A DNA stretch of 64,000 nt from Entomomonas sp945283395 (GCA_946480835.1 CAMLLC010000002.1:359644-423643), one strand, 5' to 3'. Positions 1 to 9,703 are shown, counted from the stretch's first letter. The notes: generated by a model not told the origin, from the letters alone. Made by a program: numbers and translations.

Positions 1-825
1 ACTGAAGTAGCTATTAGTAATCCCAGTTGGGAAAATCATAAGGCATTATTTTCTACAGCGGGCTATAAAGTTCATGATTACAATTATTATGATGCAGCTA
101 GTCATGGATTAAATAAAGCTGGATTATTAGCAGATCTAAAAGCACTACCTGCCAAAACTTTAGTGATTTTACATGGTTGCTGCCATAATCCTACCGGAGT
201 AGATTTAACTAAACATGACTGGCAAGATGTGTTAACAATAGTTAAAGAAAGGCAATTGATTCCTTTTATAGATATAGCTTATCAGGGTTTTGGCCAAGGT
301 ATAGAGGAAGATGCTTTTGCCGTACGCTTATTTGCTGAGTCTGGATTAAATTTTTTAGTTGCAAGTTCTTTTTCTAAATCTTTTTCTTTGTATGGTGAAA
401 GAGTTGGTGCTTTATCTATAGTGACAGACTCTGCTGAAGAAGCAAATAAGGTCCTTTCTCAACTAAAAAGAGTTATCCGTACTAATTACTCCAATCCTCC
501 TACTTATGGAGCTATGCTGGTTTGCAAAGTACTTAATAATCCTGAACTTTATCAGATGTGGGAAAATGAATTAAAGCAAATGAGAGAGCGTATTAAAAAT
601 ATGCGTAAGCTTATGGTTGAACAGCTTTCAGCTACCAAGCAAGATTTTTCTTTCATTGAAAAGCAATGTGGCATGTTCTCTTACTCAGGGTTAACCTCAG
701 CTCAGGTAGATAAATTACGTACTGAATTTGGTATTTATGCAGTAGCAACAGGTCGTATTTGTGTAGCTGCCCTTAATAATAACAATATCAAACTAGTTAC
801 AGATGCTATAAGTAAAGTGATTTAA
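1..825 (+). CDS. Aromatic/aspartate aminotransferase (class I PLP), 5' end outside window
   Basis: This is the C-terminal 274 residues of a class I aminotransferase; the frame is open from base 1, so the gene begins before the window. The family transfers amino groups from aspartate, tyrosine or phenylalanine to 2-oxoglutarate using pyridoxal phosphate in the cytoplasm. Family landmarks are HGCCHNPTGVDL, IDIAYQGFGQG, the PLP-lysine motif SSFSKSFSLYGERVGAL, and near the end TGRICVAALN, which holds the substrate-carboxylate arginine. Full family length is about 395-400 residues, so roughly 120 are missing. Whether it is TyrB-like or AspC-like cannot be settled from the part seen. Confidence 0.88.
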   Translation, partial: TEVAISNPSWENHKALFSTAGYKVHDYNYYDAASHGLNKAGLLADLKALPAKTLVILHGCCHNPTGVDLTKHDWQDVLTIVKERQLIPFIDIAYQGFGQGIEEDAFAVRLFAESGLNFLVASSFSKSFSLYGERVGALSIVTDSAEEANKVLSQLKRVIRTNYSNPPTYGAMLVCKVLNNPELYQMWENELKQMRERIKNMRKLMVEQLSATKQDFSFIEKQCGMFSYSGLTSAQVDKLRTEFGIYAVATGRICVAALNNNNIKLVTDAISKVI

Positions 826-833
826 GACCACCA

Positions 834-864
834 CCTCTAGTTTAGCTTTGTAATAGGCTAGAGG
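834..864 (+). terminator. Weak hairpin after the aminotransferase gene
   Basis: CCTCTAG (834-840) pairs with CTAGAGG (858-864), with two wobble and two normal pairs possible inside the stem. There is no clear run of T afterwards, so termination is only likely from its position just behind the stop codon. Confidence 0.3.
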
Positions 865-905
865 TTGTTATTAAAGAGCTAATAACGAAAATAATAATTA
901 TTGCA

Positions 906-1166
906 CTAGTCATGCTTTATCTGATTATCAATAAAGCTGCTGGCTGCGAAGCATAGGCAACAGCAGGTTATAAATAGTTCTTTAGAAAAATTATTAGTAA
1001 CTATGGCTGTTTCCTCAACCGATAGTTCCCTACCTTTTTCAGCTCTGCCCCTTACTAAAAGAGGATGCTGTTCTTGGCCTAAGGAGGTGTGGTTATAGTC
1101 AGGGTGACGAGCAACATGTTGTGATAATACAATTAGTACCTCCTGTACTGGTAACTCATTAACGGA
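906..1166 (-). pseudogene. Possible gene remnant, unidentified
   Basis: The reverse strand is open for 86 codons between a TGA at 1167-1169 and a TAG at 906-908, but has no ATG or plausible start near its beginning. The deduced peptide looks protein-like in composition, with segments LIVLSQHVARHPDYNHTS and GRELSVEETAIVTN and a C-terminal cysteine-rich stretch ITCCCLCF. I do not recognise the family. It lies downstream of a transporter gene that is itself broken, so this may be the tail of a decayed gene. It could also be a chance open frame. Confidence 0.28.
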
Positions 1167-1192
1167 TCAAACAATGGCTGTTAGATAACAAT

Positions 1193-2395
1193 TTAATTGT
1201 TACTGTCTTCAATATAGACTTTTTGTACAGCGAATGCCCCAGCTATACCAGCTATTATTTCAGCTATAGCAACAAACCAGCAAGAATATAGTTAATTACC
1301 AGACCAAGCATAAAGATGTCCCATTAAGAAGGGACCAATGGCTGCTATAAGATAGCCTACCCCTTGTACAAAACTACTTAGTATGTTAGCTCCTTGTTCT
1401 GTATTACTGCGTAGATTTATTAGGGTAAGCCCTAAGGGTATAAACATAGCCCCTAAACCAATAAGAATTATCCAACCCCAAAAAAACTGAGGAAAATAAC
1501 CTAGCCAAAGGCTACCAATGCAAAGACATGAACTGGCAAATATAATAATATAAATGGGATGTTTAGTTTTCAGCAGTAACATGGGAATAATAATACTATG
1601 GGGGATTCCTACCGCGTTATAAAGAGCTAACGCAATGCCCGCTTGAGTTTTACTAATACCAACCATTGAAACTAACATTTTAGGTAACCATGCCACATAG
1701 GCATACATGCTTAAAGCTCCTACGCTAAACATAATTGCAAGTGCCCAAGCTGTTGGCCATTGGCTTGCTTTATAAGTAGATGTATTAATGTTATGATTAG
1801 TAATATGATGTTGTTGAATGAGTGCTAACCAAGGTAATAAAGCGATAAAAGCTAACATGCCCCAAACACCTACGGCAAAGCGCCAACCCATAGTTGTTGT
1901 GGTGGGGACAGCGACTAAAGAGGGTATGGAAGCGCTCAGGGCAGTTAAAACAGTATATAGGCTAGTCAATAAGCCAATATGATTGGGAAAATAATGTTTA
2001 ATAGCTGGTGGTAATAATACATTTCCTAACCCCATTCCTCCTAATGAAATGAAGGAAAATAAACCAAGTGACCAAGCAGACTGGCTAAGATATCTTCTTA
2101 AAAGTTCACCTATAGAAGTCATTATCATGGCTATAATAAGACTTTTTTCTAAGCCTACAAGACGAGTTAAACGGGGAGCTAATAAACTAAATAAAGCAAA
2201 AGATAAAGAGGGCAGCATTCCTATTATACTAATAGCTTTGTCGTTAATAGCAAAGTTTTGTTCGATATAGTTATAAATGGGTGCTAAGGTGACGGTAGCA
2301 TCTCGAAGATTAAGTGCGACTAAAATAATTCCCAAAAGAGATAACCAAGCGCCTAGCCTATGTTCGGGAGCAGTTGAGCTAATAATATGATGCAT
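1193..2395 (-). pseudogene. CynX-like MFS transporter interrupted by an in-frame TAA
   Basis: The intact part (1292-2395) encodes 367 residues of a major facilitator protein with about eleven hydrophobic segments. The N-terminal part, with LNLRDATVTLAPIY, resembles the CynX/cyanate transporter group. A TAA at 1292-1294 ends the frame after LYAWSGN. The same frame then continues for 32 codons to a second TAA at 1193-1195 and encodes WFVAIAEIIAGIAGAFAV, which reads as the missing twelfth membrane helix followed by a polar tail. Joined, the product is about 400 residues, near the usual family size. A single nonsense change has therefore probably removed the last helix. The protein may be inactive or marginally functional; the substrate is unknown. 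Confidence 0.7.
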
Positions 2396-2735
2396 ATAAA
2401 GCTCGGTTAGCGAAATGTGATTAATATATAAATATCAATAAGTTATCTTATATGCTAATTACCATATCTTTTCATTTAGAAGTATTATACGCTGTAATTA
2501 GCAGGTTGATTAGTTTATACTACAATTTAAACTTTAATGGTAGAAAACGGCATTAAGAAAATAGCTATTAGCAAAAAAAACTAACCATTAAGGTTCATCA
2601 ATCCTTAATTAAGTTAAATAATAATAGCGAGAAGGTTAAATGACTTTAGCTAAGCTATTTAATTATTTGCTCAAGGTAAGTATCAACACTCAAGAGTTTC
2701 AATAAATTCAAAATGAAGCACTAAGCGTTTTGGCA
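2396..2735. other. Intergenic, no gene seen
   Basis: AT-rich spacer between the start of the MFS gene and the terminator of the TRL-like lipoprotein gene. No convincing ORF, RNA or repeat is visible; the promoter for the MFS gene presumably lies near 2400-2480. Confidence 0.5.
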
Positions 2736-2769
2736 TTAAAAAGGGGCTAAAATCAAATTTAGCCCCTTT
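2736..2769 (-). terminator. Intrinsic terminator of the TRL-like lipoprotein gene
   Basis: A perfect 12-bp stem, AAAGGGGCTAAA (2740-2751) with TTTAGCCCCTTT (2758-2769), has a 6-base loop. On the reverse strand it is followed by a run of T, placing it about 33 bases behind the lipoprotein stop codon. Confidence 0.85.
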
Positions 2770-2802
2770 GCTATTAATAGGCAAAGTGAATAAAGTTAAT
2801 TA

Positions 2803-3108
2803 TTACTCGCCTCTAACAATAACACAGGTTTTTCCATAGAAAGGATAAAAGCCATGTGATTCATAATCCACAGAGGCTACTTTTCTTATACCTCCTGCTC
2901 TTTTAGCAGTATCGATGGAAGCATCTCCATGCGCATAAAGAATAATGCTTTGAGCACAAGCTGTACCCATTTTGCTAGTTCCTACGTTATCAGTAGCTAA
3001 GATAGGGCCTTTTACATTAGTGATTAGTGCATCACCTACAGGGGAATAACCAGCTGCACAACCAGTTAATAAAGCACTAATAGCCACCAGACCTAACAAT
3101 TTTTTCAT
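2803..3108 (-). CDS. TRL-like family lipoprotein
   Basis: A small 101-residue exported lipoprotein. MKKLLGLVAISALLTGCAAG is a lipoprotein signal peptide with lipobox LLTGC. The mature part carries the TRL-like pattern: GPILATDNVG, KMGTACAQSI, HGDASIDTAKRAGGIRKV and a final CVIVRGE. The frame is open to an ATG at 3123, but the start at 3108 is chosen because GGAGA lies nine bases upstream of it and because it begins directly with the signal peptide. Proteins of this family are anchored in the envelope and have no firmly assigned function. It stands alone with its own terminator. Confidence 0.8.
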   Translation of the reverse strand: MKKLLGLVAISALLTGCAAGYSPVGDALITNVKGPILATDNVGTSKMGTACAQSIILYAHGDASIDTAKRAGGIRKVASVDYESHGFYPFYGKTCVIVRGE

Positions 3109-3217
3109 AATAGAAGTCTCCATCGGTTAAAGAAAAGAAATAATGATAGTCTTTTGTAATAATTAACTAACTCGTCCTCGCACTATAAAACTTAATTACT
3201 AAAATGGTAACTAGCGG

Positions 3218-4939
3218 TTAGTCTATGTTTATGAAGCGTCTTTTAATGTTATAGGGAAATATATCAGGCAAGATACTCTTAGCTAGATTCTGCTGTATGC
3301 TTTGCCAGTAATTTACTGTAAATAAATCAGCATGATGTTTCTTAAAAAGTTGTTTATGGCTGTTATCAGTAATAATATAAAATTCAAATTCTTCTGGGAA
3401 AATGTCATTTTCGCCCACCGTATACCAAGGCTCAGCCGCCATTTCTTGCTCTTCTGTTTGAGGTTTAGGGATAGCTCGAAAATTGCATTGTGCCATGGGT
3501 ACTATTTCATCATAGTCATAAAAAACAACACGTCCGTGATTAGTTACCCCAAAATTTTTGATAAGTAAATCACCAGCAAATAGACCTGCTCCAGCAATAT
3601 CTTTAATAGCTTGACCATATTCTTGCAAAATACGTTCTTGTTCACTTTTTCTGACTTTATCTATATAAAGATTTAGCGGGATCATACGTCTTTCTATATA
3701 GAGATGTTTAATAATGAGATAATCACCTTCCATACTTAAACTACTAGCACAAGTTGTCTGCAGCTGTGCAAGACAGGTACTTGAAAATCTATTTAAGGGG
3801 AAGGCGACATGAGAAAACTCCCAAATATCTGCCATTCTCCCTACTCTATCTTTGCGTTTGACTAGTTGATAACAATTTTTTACGGTTTTTGTTTGAATAT
3901 CTTTCTTTATATGGTTAGGGTCTTTAATCAATTTAAATACATAAGGGTAAGAGGGTAGGGTAAAAACATTCATGACCATTCCTTCGGTTCCTAATGCAGT
4001 AGCGAATTGATCGTTAGAATGACGTAAATGATAAATAAAAGCACGATAAAATTCATTTTTACCTTGTTTATGGAAACCTATAGCAGTATAAAGATCGGCA
4101 ATTGTTTTATTAGGTAATATTGTTTTTAAAAAGCGTATGAGTGCTGATGGAACAGGAAAATCTACTTTAAAGTAAGCTCGTGCAAAGCTAAAGATATTAG
4201 AAATATCATATTCATCATCTAAAAAGGCATCTATATAAAGTAGTTGATTACGAGTAAGTAAAGAGATAACAAAAGGATAGATTTTATTATTATTGACTAG
4301 TCGCCCGATACAATAAGCGCCTTTATTACGATAAAAAACAGGGGTTAATACATTAATTTGAAAAAATTGAGTTAGACAGGAAAACTGTTGTTGATAGTTT
4401 TTAATGGCTTTGCTAATGTTTGACGTATCTCTTAATAAATTTTCATAAGGTAATTTTATAGGAATATCAGTTAAGAGCTTTTCAATAGTTTGATCAAAAT
4501 TATTTTCAGCAGGATAATAGCTTCTATAATCAAGGTAGCGGGTTTGAATATTTTGAGTGTTAATAGCGGCATTAAAAAATATATAATCATTGTAATAGTA
4601 ACGTCTATTAAATAATTGACAAAATACTGAATTGAAAAAACTTTCTGCTAACTCTGGCTGTAAATGTTTATACAGACTATGCATATAAGCAATTTTTGTG
4701 GCTTGCCAAAGTTCCTCATCTAGTTGTTCGATTTTAAAAATTTCTTTAATGTGATTGACACACTCATGCACTCGACAATCATATAAATCTATTTGTTCTA
4801 TAGAAGCACGATAAGCGTCTTGAAATTGAGATTTACTAAAATAGCGAGCAGCTTTTTTATTATAAAGCGTAAAAATTCGAAAGTGCCTATTAAAGCCTGT
4901 TAGCATCAGATTAGCTAATGTTTGTGCAGAAAGTTCCAT
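3218..4939 (-). CDS. aceK: Isocitrate dehydrogenase kinase/phosphatase AceK
   Basis: A bifunctional enzyme that phosphorylates isocitrate dehydrogenase, switching it off so that isocitrate flows into the glyoxylate bypass, and also removes the phosphate. At 573 residues it matches the family length (about 570-580). The N-terminal half is the AceK regulatory domain. The C-terminal kinase-like half starts around GTEGMVMNVFTLPSYPYVFK and includes RMIPLNLYI and the region LLIKNFGVTNHGRVVFYDYDE, where the catalytic and metal-binding asparagine and aspartates are expected. It is the last gene of aceB-aceA-aceK, 68 bases behind aceA, in the same order as in enteric bacteria. Confidence 0.95.
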   Translation of the reverse strand: MELSAQTLANLMLTGFNRHFRIFTLYNKKAARYFSKSQFQDAYRASIEQIDLYDCRVHECVNHIKEIFKIEQLDEELWQATKIAYMHSLYKHLQPELAESFFNSVFCQLFNRRYYYNDYIFFNAAINTQNIQTRYLDYRSYYPAENNFDQTIEKLLTDIPIKLPYENLLRDTSNISKAIKNYQQQFSCLTQFFQINVLTPVFYRNKGAYCIGRLVNNNKIYPFVISLLTRNQLLYIDAFLDDEYDISNIFSFARAYFKVDFPVPSALIRFLKTILPNKTIADLYTAIGFHKQGKNEFYRAFIYHLRHSNDQFATALGTEGMVMNVFTLPSYPYVFKLIKDPNHIKKDIQTKTVKNCYQLVKRKDRVGRMADIWEFSHVAFPLNRFSSTCLAQLQTTCASSLSMEGDYLIIKHLYIERRMIPLNLYIDKVRKSEQERILQEYGQAIKDIAGAGLFAGDLLIKNFGVTNHGRVVFYDYDEIVPMAQCNFRAIPKPQTEEQEMAAEPWYTVGENDIFPEEFEFYIITDNSHKQLFKKHHADLFTVNYWQSIQQNLAKSILPDIFPYNIKRRFINID

Positions 4940-5007
4940 TGCTTATCCATTGTTATTATAAAAGTAAACTCTAGCAAACCTTTAAAAGTTTACTAGAGTG
5001 TTAATGA

Positions 5008-6315
5008 TTAAAATTGGTGTTCTTCAGTAGAGCCTGTTAATGCTGTTACAGAAGAAGCGCCACCTTGAATAACGGTGGTAACATCATCAAAGTAGCCTGC
5101 TCCTACTTCTTGTTGATGCGCTGCAAAGGTGTAACCGCGGCTTTGTGCTGCAAATTCTGGTTCTTGTACTTTTTCTACATAATGTTTCATGCCTTCGCCT
5201 CTAGCATAGTGGTAAGCTAGATCAAACATGTTATACCACATATTATGAATACCTGCTAGGGTAATAAATTGATAGCTATAACCCATATCAGCTATATGTT
5301 GTTGAAAATTAGCAATAGTGGCATCATCTAAATTTTTCTTCCAGTTGAAGGAAGGCGAGCAGTTATAAGCTAAGAGTTTATGAGGAAATTTAGCTTTGAT
5401 TGCGTTAGCAAATTGTCTAGCTTCATCAAGATTAGGGGTTGCCGTTTCACACCAAAGAATATCTGCATAAGGAGCATAAGCTAATCCTCTAGCAATCGCT
5501 TGCTCTATCCCCGCTTTAGTTTTATAAAAACCTTCTGGAGTACGTTGCCCAATAATGAAAGGATGATCATAGGGGTCAGCATCAGAAGTTAATAAATTTG
5601 CAGCGTTGGCATCGGTACGAGCCAATAAAATAGTAGGTACCCCCATAACATCAGCAGCTAAACGAGCAGCTATTAGCTTTTGAATAGCCTCTTGGGTGGG
5701 TACTATGACCTTGCCACCCATATGACCACATTTTTTTACTGCAGAAAGTTGATCCTCAAAATGTACTGCTGCGGCACCGTTAGCTATCATATTTTTCATA
5801 ATCTCAAAGGCATTTAGGACACCACCAAAACCTGCTTCAGCGTCAGCTATAATGGGTAAAAAATAATCTATTGCTTGGTTTGCTGATAATTTACCGTCAC
5901 AAATAGCTTTCCATTGAATTTCATCAGCTCGTTTAAAAGTGTTATTCATGCGACGTACCACTTCTGGCACTGAGTCATAAGCATATAGCGATTGGTCTGG
6001 ATACATAGTTTCTGAGCTATTAGCATCGGCTGCAACCTGCCAACCAGATAAATAGATAGCCTCAATTCCTGCCTTAGCTTGTTGTAACGCTTGTCCGCCT
6101 GTTAATGCGCCAAGTGAGTTAACAAACCCTTTTTTGGCTCCTCCATTTAAAAGAAACCAAAGTTTTTCAGCCCCTTTTTTGGCTAAAGTATATTCTATTT
6201 GGACACTGCCCCTTAATCTAATTACATCTTCAGCATTATAATGACGTGTGATATTTTTCCACCTAAGATTAGTTTCCCAATCTTTTTGTAGGGCCGTTAT
6301 TTGTTGTTGTATCAT
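5008..6315 (-). CDS. aceA: Isocitrate lyase AceA
   Basis: Cleaves isocitrate to succinate and glyoxylate, the first step of the glyoxylate bypass that lets cells grow on acetate or fatty acids. At 435 residues it matches the short enteric type. The catalytic-loop signature KKCGHMGGKVIVPTQEAIQK is present, as are the metal-site segments IADAEAGFGG and LARTDANAA and the later TLAGIHNMWYNMF. The start is supported by GAGGAAA a few bases upstream of the ATG. It lies 51 bases behind aceB and 68 before aceK, consistent with one operon. Confidence 0.97.
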   Translation of the reverse strand: MIQQQITALQKDWETNLRWKNITRHYNAEDVIRLRGSVQIEYTLAKKGAEKLWFLLNGGAKKGFVNSLGALTGGQALQQAKAGIEAIYLSGWQVAADANSSETMYPDQSLYAYDSVPEVVRRMNNTFKRADEIQWKAICDGKLSANQAIDYFLPIIADAEAGFGGVLNAFEIMKNMIANGAAAVHFEDQLSAVKKCGHMGGKVIVPTQEAIQKLIAARLAADVMGVPTILLARTDANAANLLTSDADPYDHPFIIGQRTPEGFYKTKAGIEQAIARGLAYAPYADILWCETATPNLDEARQFANAIKAKFPHKLLAYNCSPSFNWKKNLDDATIANFQQHIADMGYSYQFITLAGIHNMWYNMFDLAYHYARGEGMKHYVEKVQEPEFAAQSRGYTFAAHQQEVGAGYFDDVTTVIQGGASSVTALTGSTEEHQF

Positions 6316-6366
6316 GGTAATTTCCTCAATATATTATTTTTGTTACACCTTTAGTTTTATAAAATA

Positions 6367-7938
6367 TTACTTAATAAGTTCATAAGCAGGGGTTGTTAAA
6401 AATTCTTCAAAGTTATCATTACTTACTAAGTCAGTAAGTATTCTAGCCGCTTGATCTATGGCTTGATGTTGATCTAGTTGTGTATTAGTTTTTAGATAAT
6501 CTATTTCTTTTGAAATCAATGCGTTAACTGTAGATAAAGTAATAGTATTACCTTTAGAATAGGTTAAATTGGGAGTACGTATCCATTGCCAAAGTTGCGC
6601 TCTGGAGATTTCTGCGGTAGCAGCATCTTCCATAAGATTGAAAATTGGTACAGCACCGCGCCCCTGTAACCACGCCATTATGTATCTCATAGCTGCTTTG
6701 ACATTAATGGCTACTCCTTCTGGGGTAATGCTTCCTTGCGGTACAGTAAGAAGATCATCTACTGTTATAGTTAGAGTTGCTTGCTGTCGGTCAATTTGGT
6801 TAGCCGTTGGCATATATTGATTAAATACTTCGAGCGCAATAGGTACTAAAGCAGGGTGGGCTACCCAAGTTCCATCATGACCATCCTGTACTTCTCTTAG
6901 TTTATCTTTACGTACTTTTTCCTCAGCTTGGGCATTAGCTATAGGATCATTTTTTATAGGTATTTGTGCTGCCATGCCACCCATAGCATGGACTTTTCTT
7001 TTATGGCATATTTCGATCAAAAGCTTTGAATAGCTTCTTAGAAAATGACTAGTCATAGTTACTTGTGATCTATCAGGCAATACTTTATCAGCATGATTTC
7101 TAAAACGTTTAATAAAATTAAATATATAGTCCCAACGACCTGCATTTAAACCTATGATGTAATCTTTTAGTTCAAAAAGTATTTCTTCCATTTGAAAAGC
7201 TGCTGGGATTGTTTCAATTAATAGGGTGCAACGTATGGTTCCATGAGGTATTTTTAGAATTTTTTCGGTTAGATTAAAAGCCTCGGCCCATAATCTTGCT
7301 TCTAAATAATGCTCTGTTTTAGAAATATAGAAGTAAAGTCCTTTGTTACGAGTAAGTGCTTGTTGATAGTTATTAGCCATAAAAACGGCTAAGTCGAAAA
7401 AACTACCACTTACTCTTTGATTATTGAGTAAAGCGTGTTTTTCTTCCATATGTAAACCACGTAATCTAACCATTAAGATAGCATGATGTTGATTAACACT
7501 ATATTTTTTACCTTCTGGAGTTTGGAGGCTAAGTTGATCATTTATAGCATCCCTCAAGTTAAGTTGTCCTTCAATAGTGGCTTGCCAAGTTGGACTATGG
7601 GCATCTTCTAAATCTGCCATGAATACTTTAGCACCTGAGTTAAGGGCATTAATCATCATTTTTCTATCAACGGGGCCAGTAATTTCTACTCTTCTATCTA
7701 ATAGTTCAGAAGGAATATTAGCTCCTTGCCAATTACTTTCTCTAATATGTTTGGTTTCTGCTAAGAAATCTAAACTTGCACCATTATTTAAAGATTGTTG
7801 TCTTGTTTGGCGTTCTGCTATTAATTTTTTACGTTTAGTCCCTAAAAGTTGTTCGAGTTTCTCTAACAGATTTAAGACAGTAGGACCAAAGAGCTGGTTT
7901 GTTGCTGGGCAAAGTTTTTCTGTTAAACAAATAGGCAT
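6367..7938 (-). CDS. aceB: Malate synthase A (AceB)
   Basis: Condenses glyoxylate with acetyl-CoA to give malate, the second step of the glyoxylate bypass. At 523 residues it is the short A form rather than the roughly 720-residue G form usual in Pseudomonas. Landmarks are the segment VFMADLEDAHSPTW, the loop CTLLIETIPAAFQMEE, GLNAGRWDYIFNFIKRF and HAMGGMAAQIPIK. The ribosome site GGAGATAACAAC precedes the ATG. It is the first gene of aceBAK and is divergent from a LysR gene, so the short region between them probably controls both. Confidence 0.96.
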   Translation of the reverse strand: MPICLTEKLCPATNQLFGPTVLNLLEKLEQLLGTKRKKLIAERQTRQQSLNNGASLDFLAETKHIRESNWQGANIPSELLDRRVEITGPVDRKMMINALNSGAKVFMADLEDAHSPTWQATIEGQLNLRDAINDQLSLQTPEGKKYSVNQHHAILMVRLRGLHMEEKHALLNNQRVSGSFFDLAVFMANNYQQALTRNKGLYFYISKTEHYLEARLWAEAFNLTEKILKIPHGTIRCTLLIETIPAAFQMEEILFELKDYIIGLNAGRWDYIFNFIKRFRNHADKVLPDRSQVTMTSHFLRSYSKLLIEICHKRKVHAMGGMAAQIPIKNDPIANAQAEEKVRKDKLREVQDGHDGTWVAHPALVPIALEVFNQYMPTANQIDRQQATLTITVDDLLTVPQGSITPEGVAINVKAAMRYIMAWLQGRGAVPIFNLMEDAATAEISRAQLWQWIRTPNLTYSKGNTITLSTVNALISKEIDYLKTNTQLDQHQAIDQAARILTDLVSNDNFEEFLTTPAYELIK

Positions 7939-7998
7939 GTTGTTATCTCCACTTAGCTATTATTTTTGTGTTGAATTTATACTAGTGGCTATAATAGC

Positions 7999-8027
7999 TT
8001 GACAGCAAGTAAAAGATAATTTATAAA
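7999..8027 (+). promoter_or_regulatory. Sigma-70 promoter for the LysR gene
   Basis: TTGACA (7999-8004), a 17-base spacer and TATAAA (8022-8027) sit about 42 bases before the LysR start codon. The 131-base divergent region also has to contain the aceB promoter and the LysR operator. Confidence 0.65.
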
Positions 8028-8069
8028 AATTATTCATATTATACTAAAAATTAATAATAGAGATAGCAT

Positions 8070-8996
8070 ATGGTTAAATTAGATCCGACCACTTTTTACA
8101 AAGGACAATTTTTTAAAGCCATTAGAACCTTTTGTGCAGTAGTGGATAATGGTAGTTTCTCTAGTGCGGCGTTAGAGTTAGAAACTAGCCAACCTGCTTT
8201 ATCTTTGCAAGTACAAACCTTAGAACAACATTTAAATACTATTTTATTTGAGCGAAAAGGCCCTAAAATACAAATTACTCCGGCTGGTAAGCAACTTTAT
8301 GAAATGGCACGCCCTATTGTGGAGAGTGTTGACCAATTACCTGAACAGTTTTTGAATAGCCAAGAAGAATTAAGCTATGGCGAGTTAAGAATAGTAGGGG
8401 GCGAGACTGCATTACTTAATTTATTACCTGAGATACTTAAAAAATTTTGTGACCTCTATCCTGCTATAAGAATTATAACTCAGTCTACTATTGTTAAAGA
8501 GATTCCCAAACTGTTACTAACCGATGAGGCTGATTTTGCAATCGGTAGTTTATACACAGAAAATGATGAGTTGCTATTTTACCCTATTTTTGAATATAGT
8601 CCCGTTCTTATTATTCCTGTAAAGCATCCATTGCTTCAGTTTGAGGTAGAAGAAATTACCTTAAGAGAAATAGCACAATATGGACTTATTCTTCCCCCTG
8701 AACATTCTTATACATGGTGGGCTGTTAGATTTATTTTTCAACAGCATCAGTTAGCTTGTCCTATTAGATTAACTGTGTCTAGCAGTGAGGCAGCAAAGCG
8801 TTATGTTAAAGCTGGCTTGGGTGTTGCAATAGTAAGTGAGGCGTGTCAATTAGATGATCCTGATATTAAAGCTATCTCAATGGAACATTATTTTCCAAAG
8901 CGTCATTATGGCTTAATTCAACGTAGAGGAAAATTTTTATCTCCCCAAGCAGTTAAGTTTAAGAAGCTTGTATTAGAAGTCAGTAAGACATTATAA
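8070..8996 (+). CDS. LysR-family regulator, probable control of aceBAK
   Basis: A 308-residue LysR-type regulator. The N-terminal winged helix-turn-helix is clear: FCAVVDNGSFSSAALEL, then ETSQPALSLQVQTLEQHL and LFERKGPKIQITPAGKQL (about residues 18-75). A LysR substrate-binding domain follows from about residue 95, with KAGLGVAIVSEA near the end. Position is the main clue to its job, because it is transcribed divergently from aceB across 131 bases, a layout typical of LysR regulators and their targets. That it responds to acetate metabolism is inference; enteric aceBAK uses the unrelated IclR. Confidence 0.85.
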   Translation: MVKLDPTTFYKGQFFKAIRTFCAVVDNGSFSSAALELETSQPALSLQVQTLEQHLNTILFERKGPKIQITPAGKQLYEMARPIVESVDQLPEQFLNSQEELSYGELRIVGGETALLNLLPEILKKFCDLYPAIRIITQSTIVKEIPKLLLTDEADFAIGSLYTENDELLFYPIFEYSPVLIIPVKHPLLQFEVEEITLREIAQYGLILPPEHSYTWWAVRFIFQQHQLACPIRLTVSSSEAAKRYVKAGLGVAIVSEACQLDDPDIKAISMEHYFPKRHYGLIQRRGKFLSPQAVKFKKLVLEVSKTL

Positions 8997-9106
8997 GAAA
9001 AATAGTTAAACAACTTTAAATACCTTAGAAATTTTTATAAGAGTATTAATTCTTATTTTATATATAGATTTAGCAAAGCTTATGATGTTGCCTTTAAAGA
9101 AACTTA

Positions 9107-9703
9107 CTATTTGTGCTCAAGCGCTGACTTATTGGTTTTATGAGAGCGTCTAGTATATTTACTGATAAGAATACGTATTATAAAGAAAATACTAAAAACA
9201 AATACAGCAATGATTAAAATAGGTAGTAAATTAGTACCTATTTTATGTAATTGTTCCTCAAAAATTTTCCCTGCACTGTAGCCTATAGTAACAAAAATTG
9301 CCGACCATAAGGCTGAACCTACCGCATTACAGATAATAAAGCGAACACTATTAACGCCTGCAATTCCTATTGACATAGGGCCAATGGTACGTAACCCATA
9401 AAGGAAACGTAGCCCAATAATGGCGAGCATATCATGTTTATGTATTATGCGTTCTATTTTATCTATTCTATCTTGATACTTACTAAGATATTTTAAAATA
9501 GTAGGGCCATAATAGTGCCCTACTAAGAATAAAATAGAATCACATAACCATGCTCCAGCAAAAGCCATTAAATAAAGTTTAGGTAACTCTAACCCAGTAT
9601 TGGCTGCCATGCCGCCTAACACAGCAGCTGTTTCACCTTCAAGTATGCAGCCTAACAAGACTGCAATATACCCATAATGTTGAATAAAAGAGGAAATATC
9701 CAC
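9107..9703 (-). CDS. DedA-family membrane protein
   Basis: A 198-residue inner-membrane protein of the DedA/SNARE-associated family, whose members help recycle the lipid carrier undecaprenyl phosphate or other phospholipids and maintain proton motive force. Visible features are the N-terminal YIAVLLGCILEGETAAVLGG with the conserved membrane glutamate, the motif FLYGLRTIGPMSIGIAGV corresponding to the conserved F-x-R-x-x-(R/G)-x3-P-x3-G segment, and two C-terminal hydrophobic helices followed by a basic tail. It stands alone between the LysR gene and the DUF4186 gene. Confidence 0.85.
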   Translation of the reverse strand: MDISSFIQHYGYIAVLLGCILEGETAAVLGGMAANTGLELPKLYLMAFAGAWLCDSILFLVGHYYGPTILKYLSKYQDRIDKIERIIHKHDMLAIIGLRFLYGLRTIGPMSIGIAGVNSVRFIICNAVGSALWSAIFVTIGYSAGKIFEEQLHKIGTNLLPILIIAVFVFSIFFIIRILISKYTRRSHKTNKSALEHK

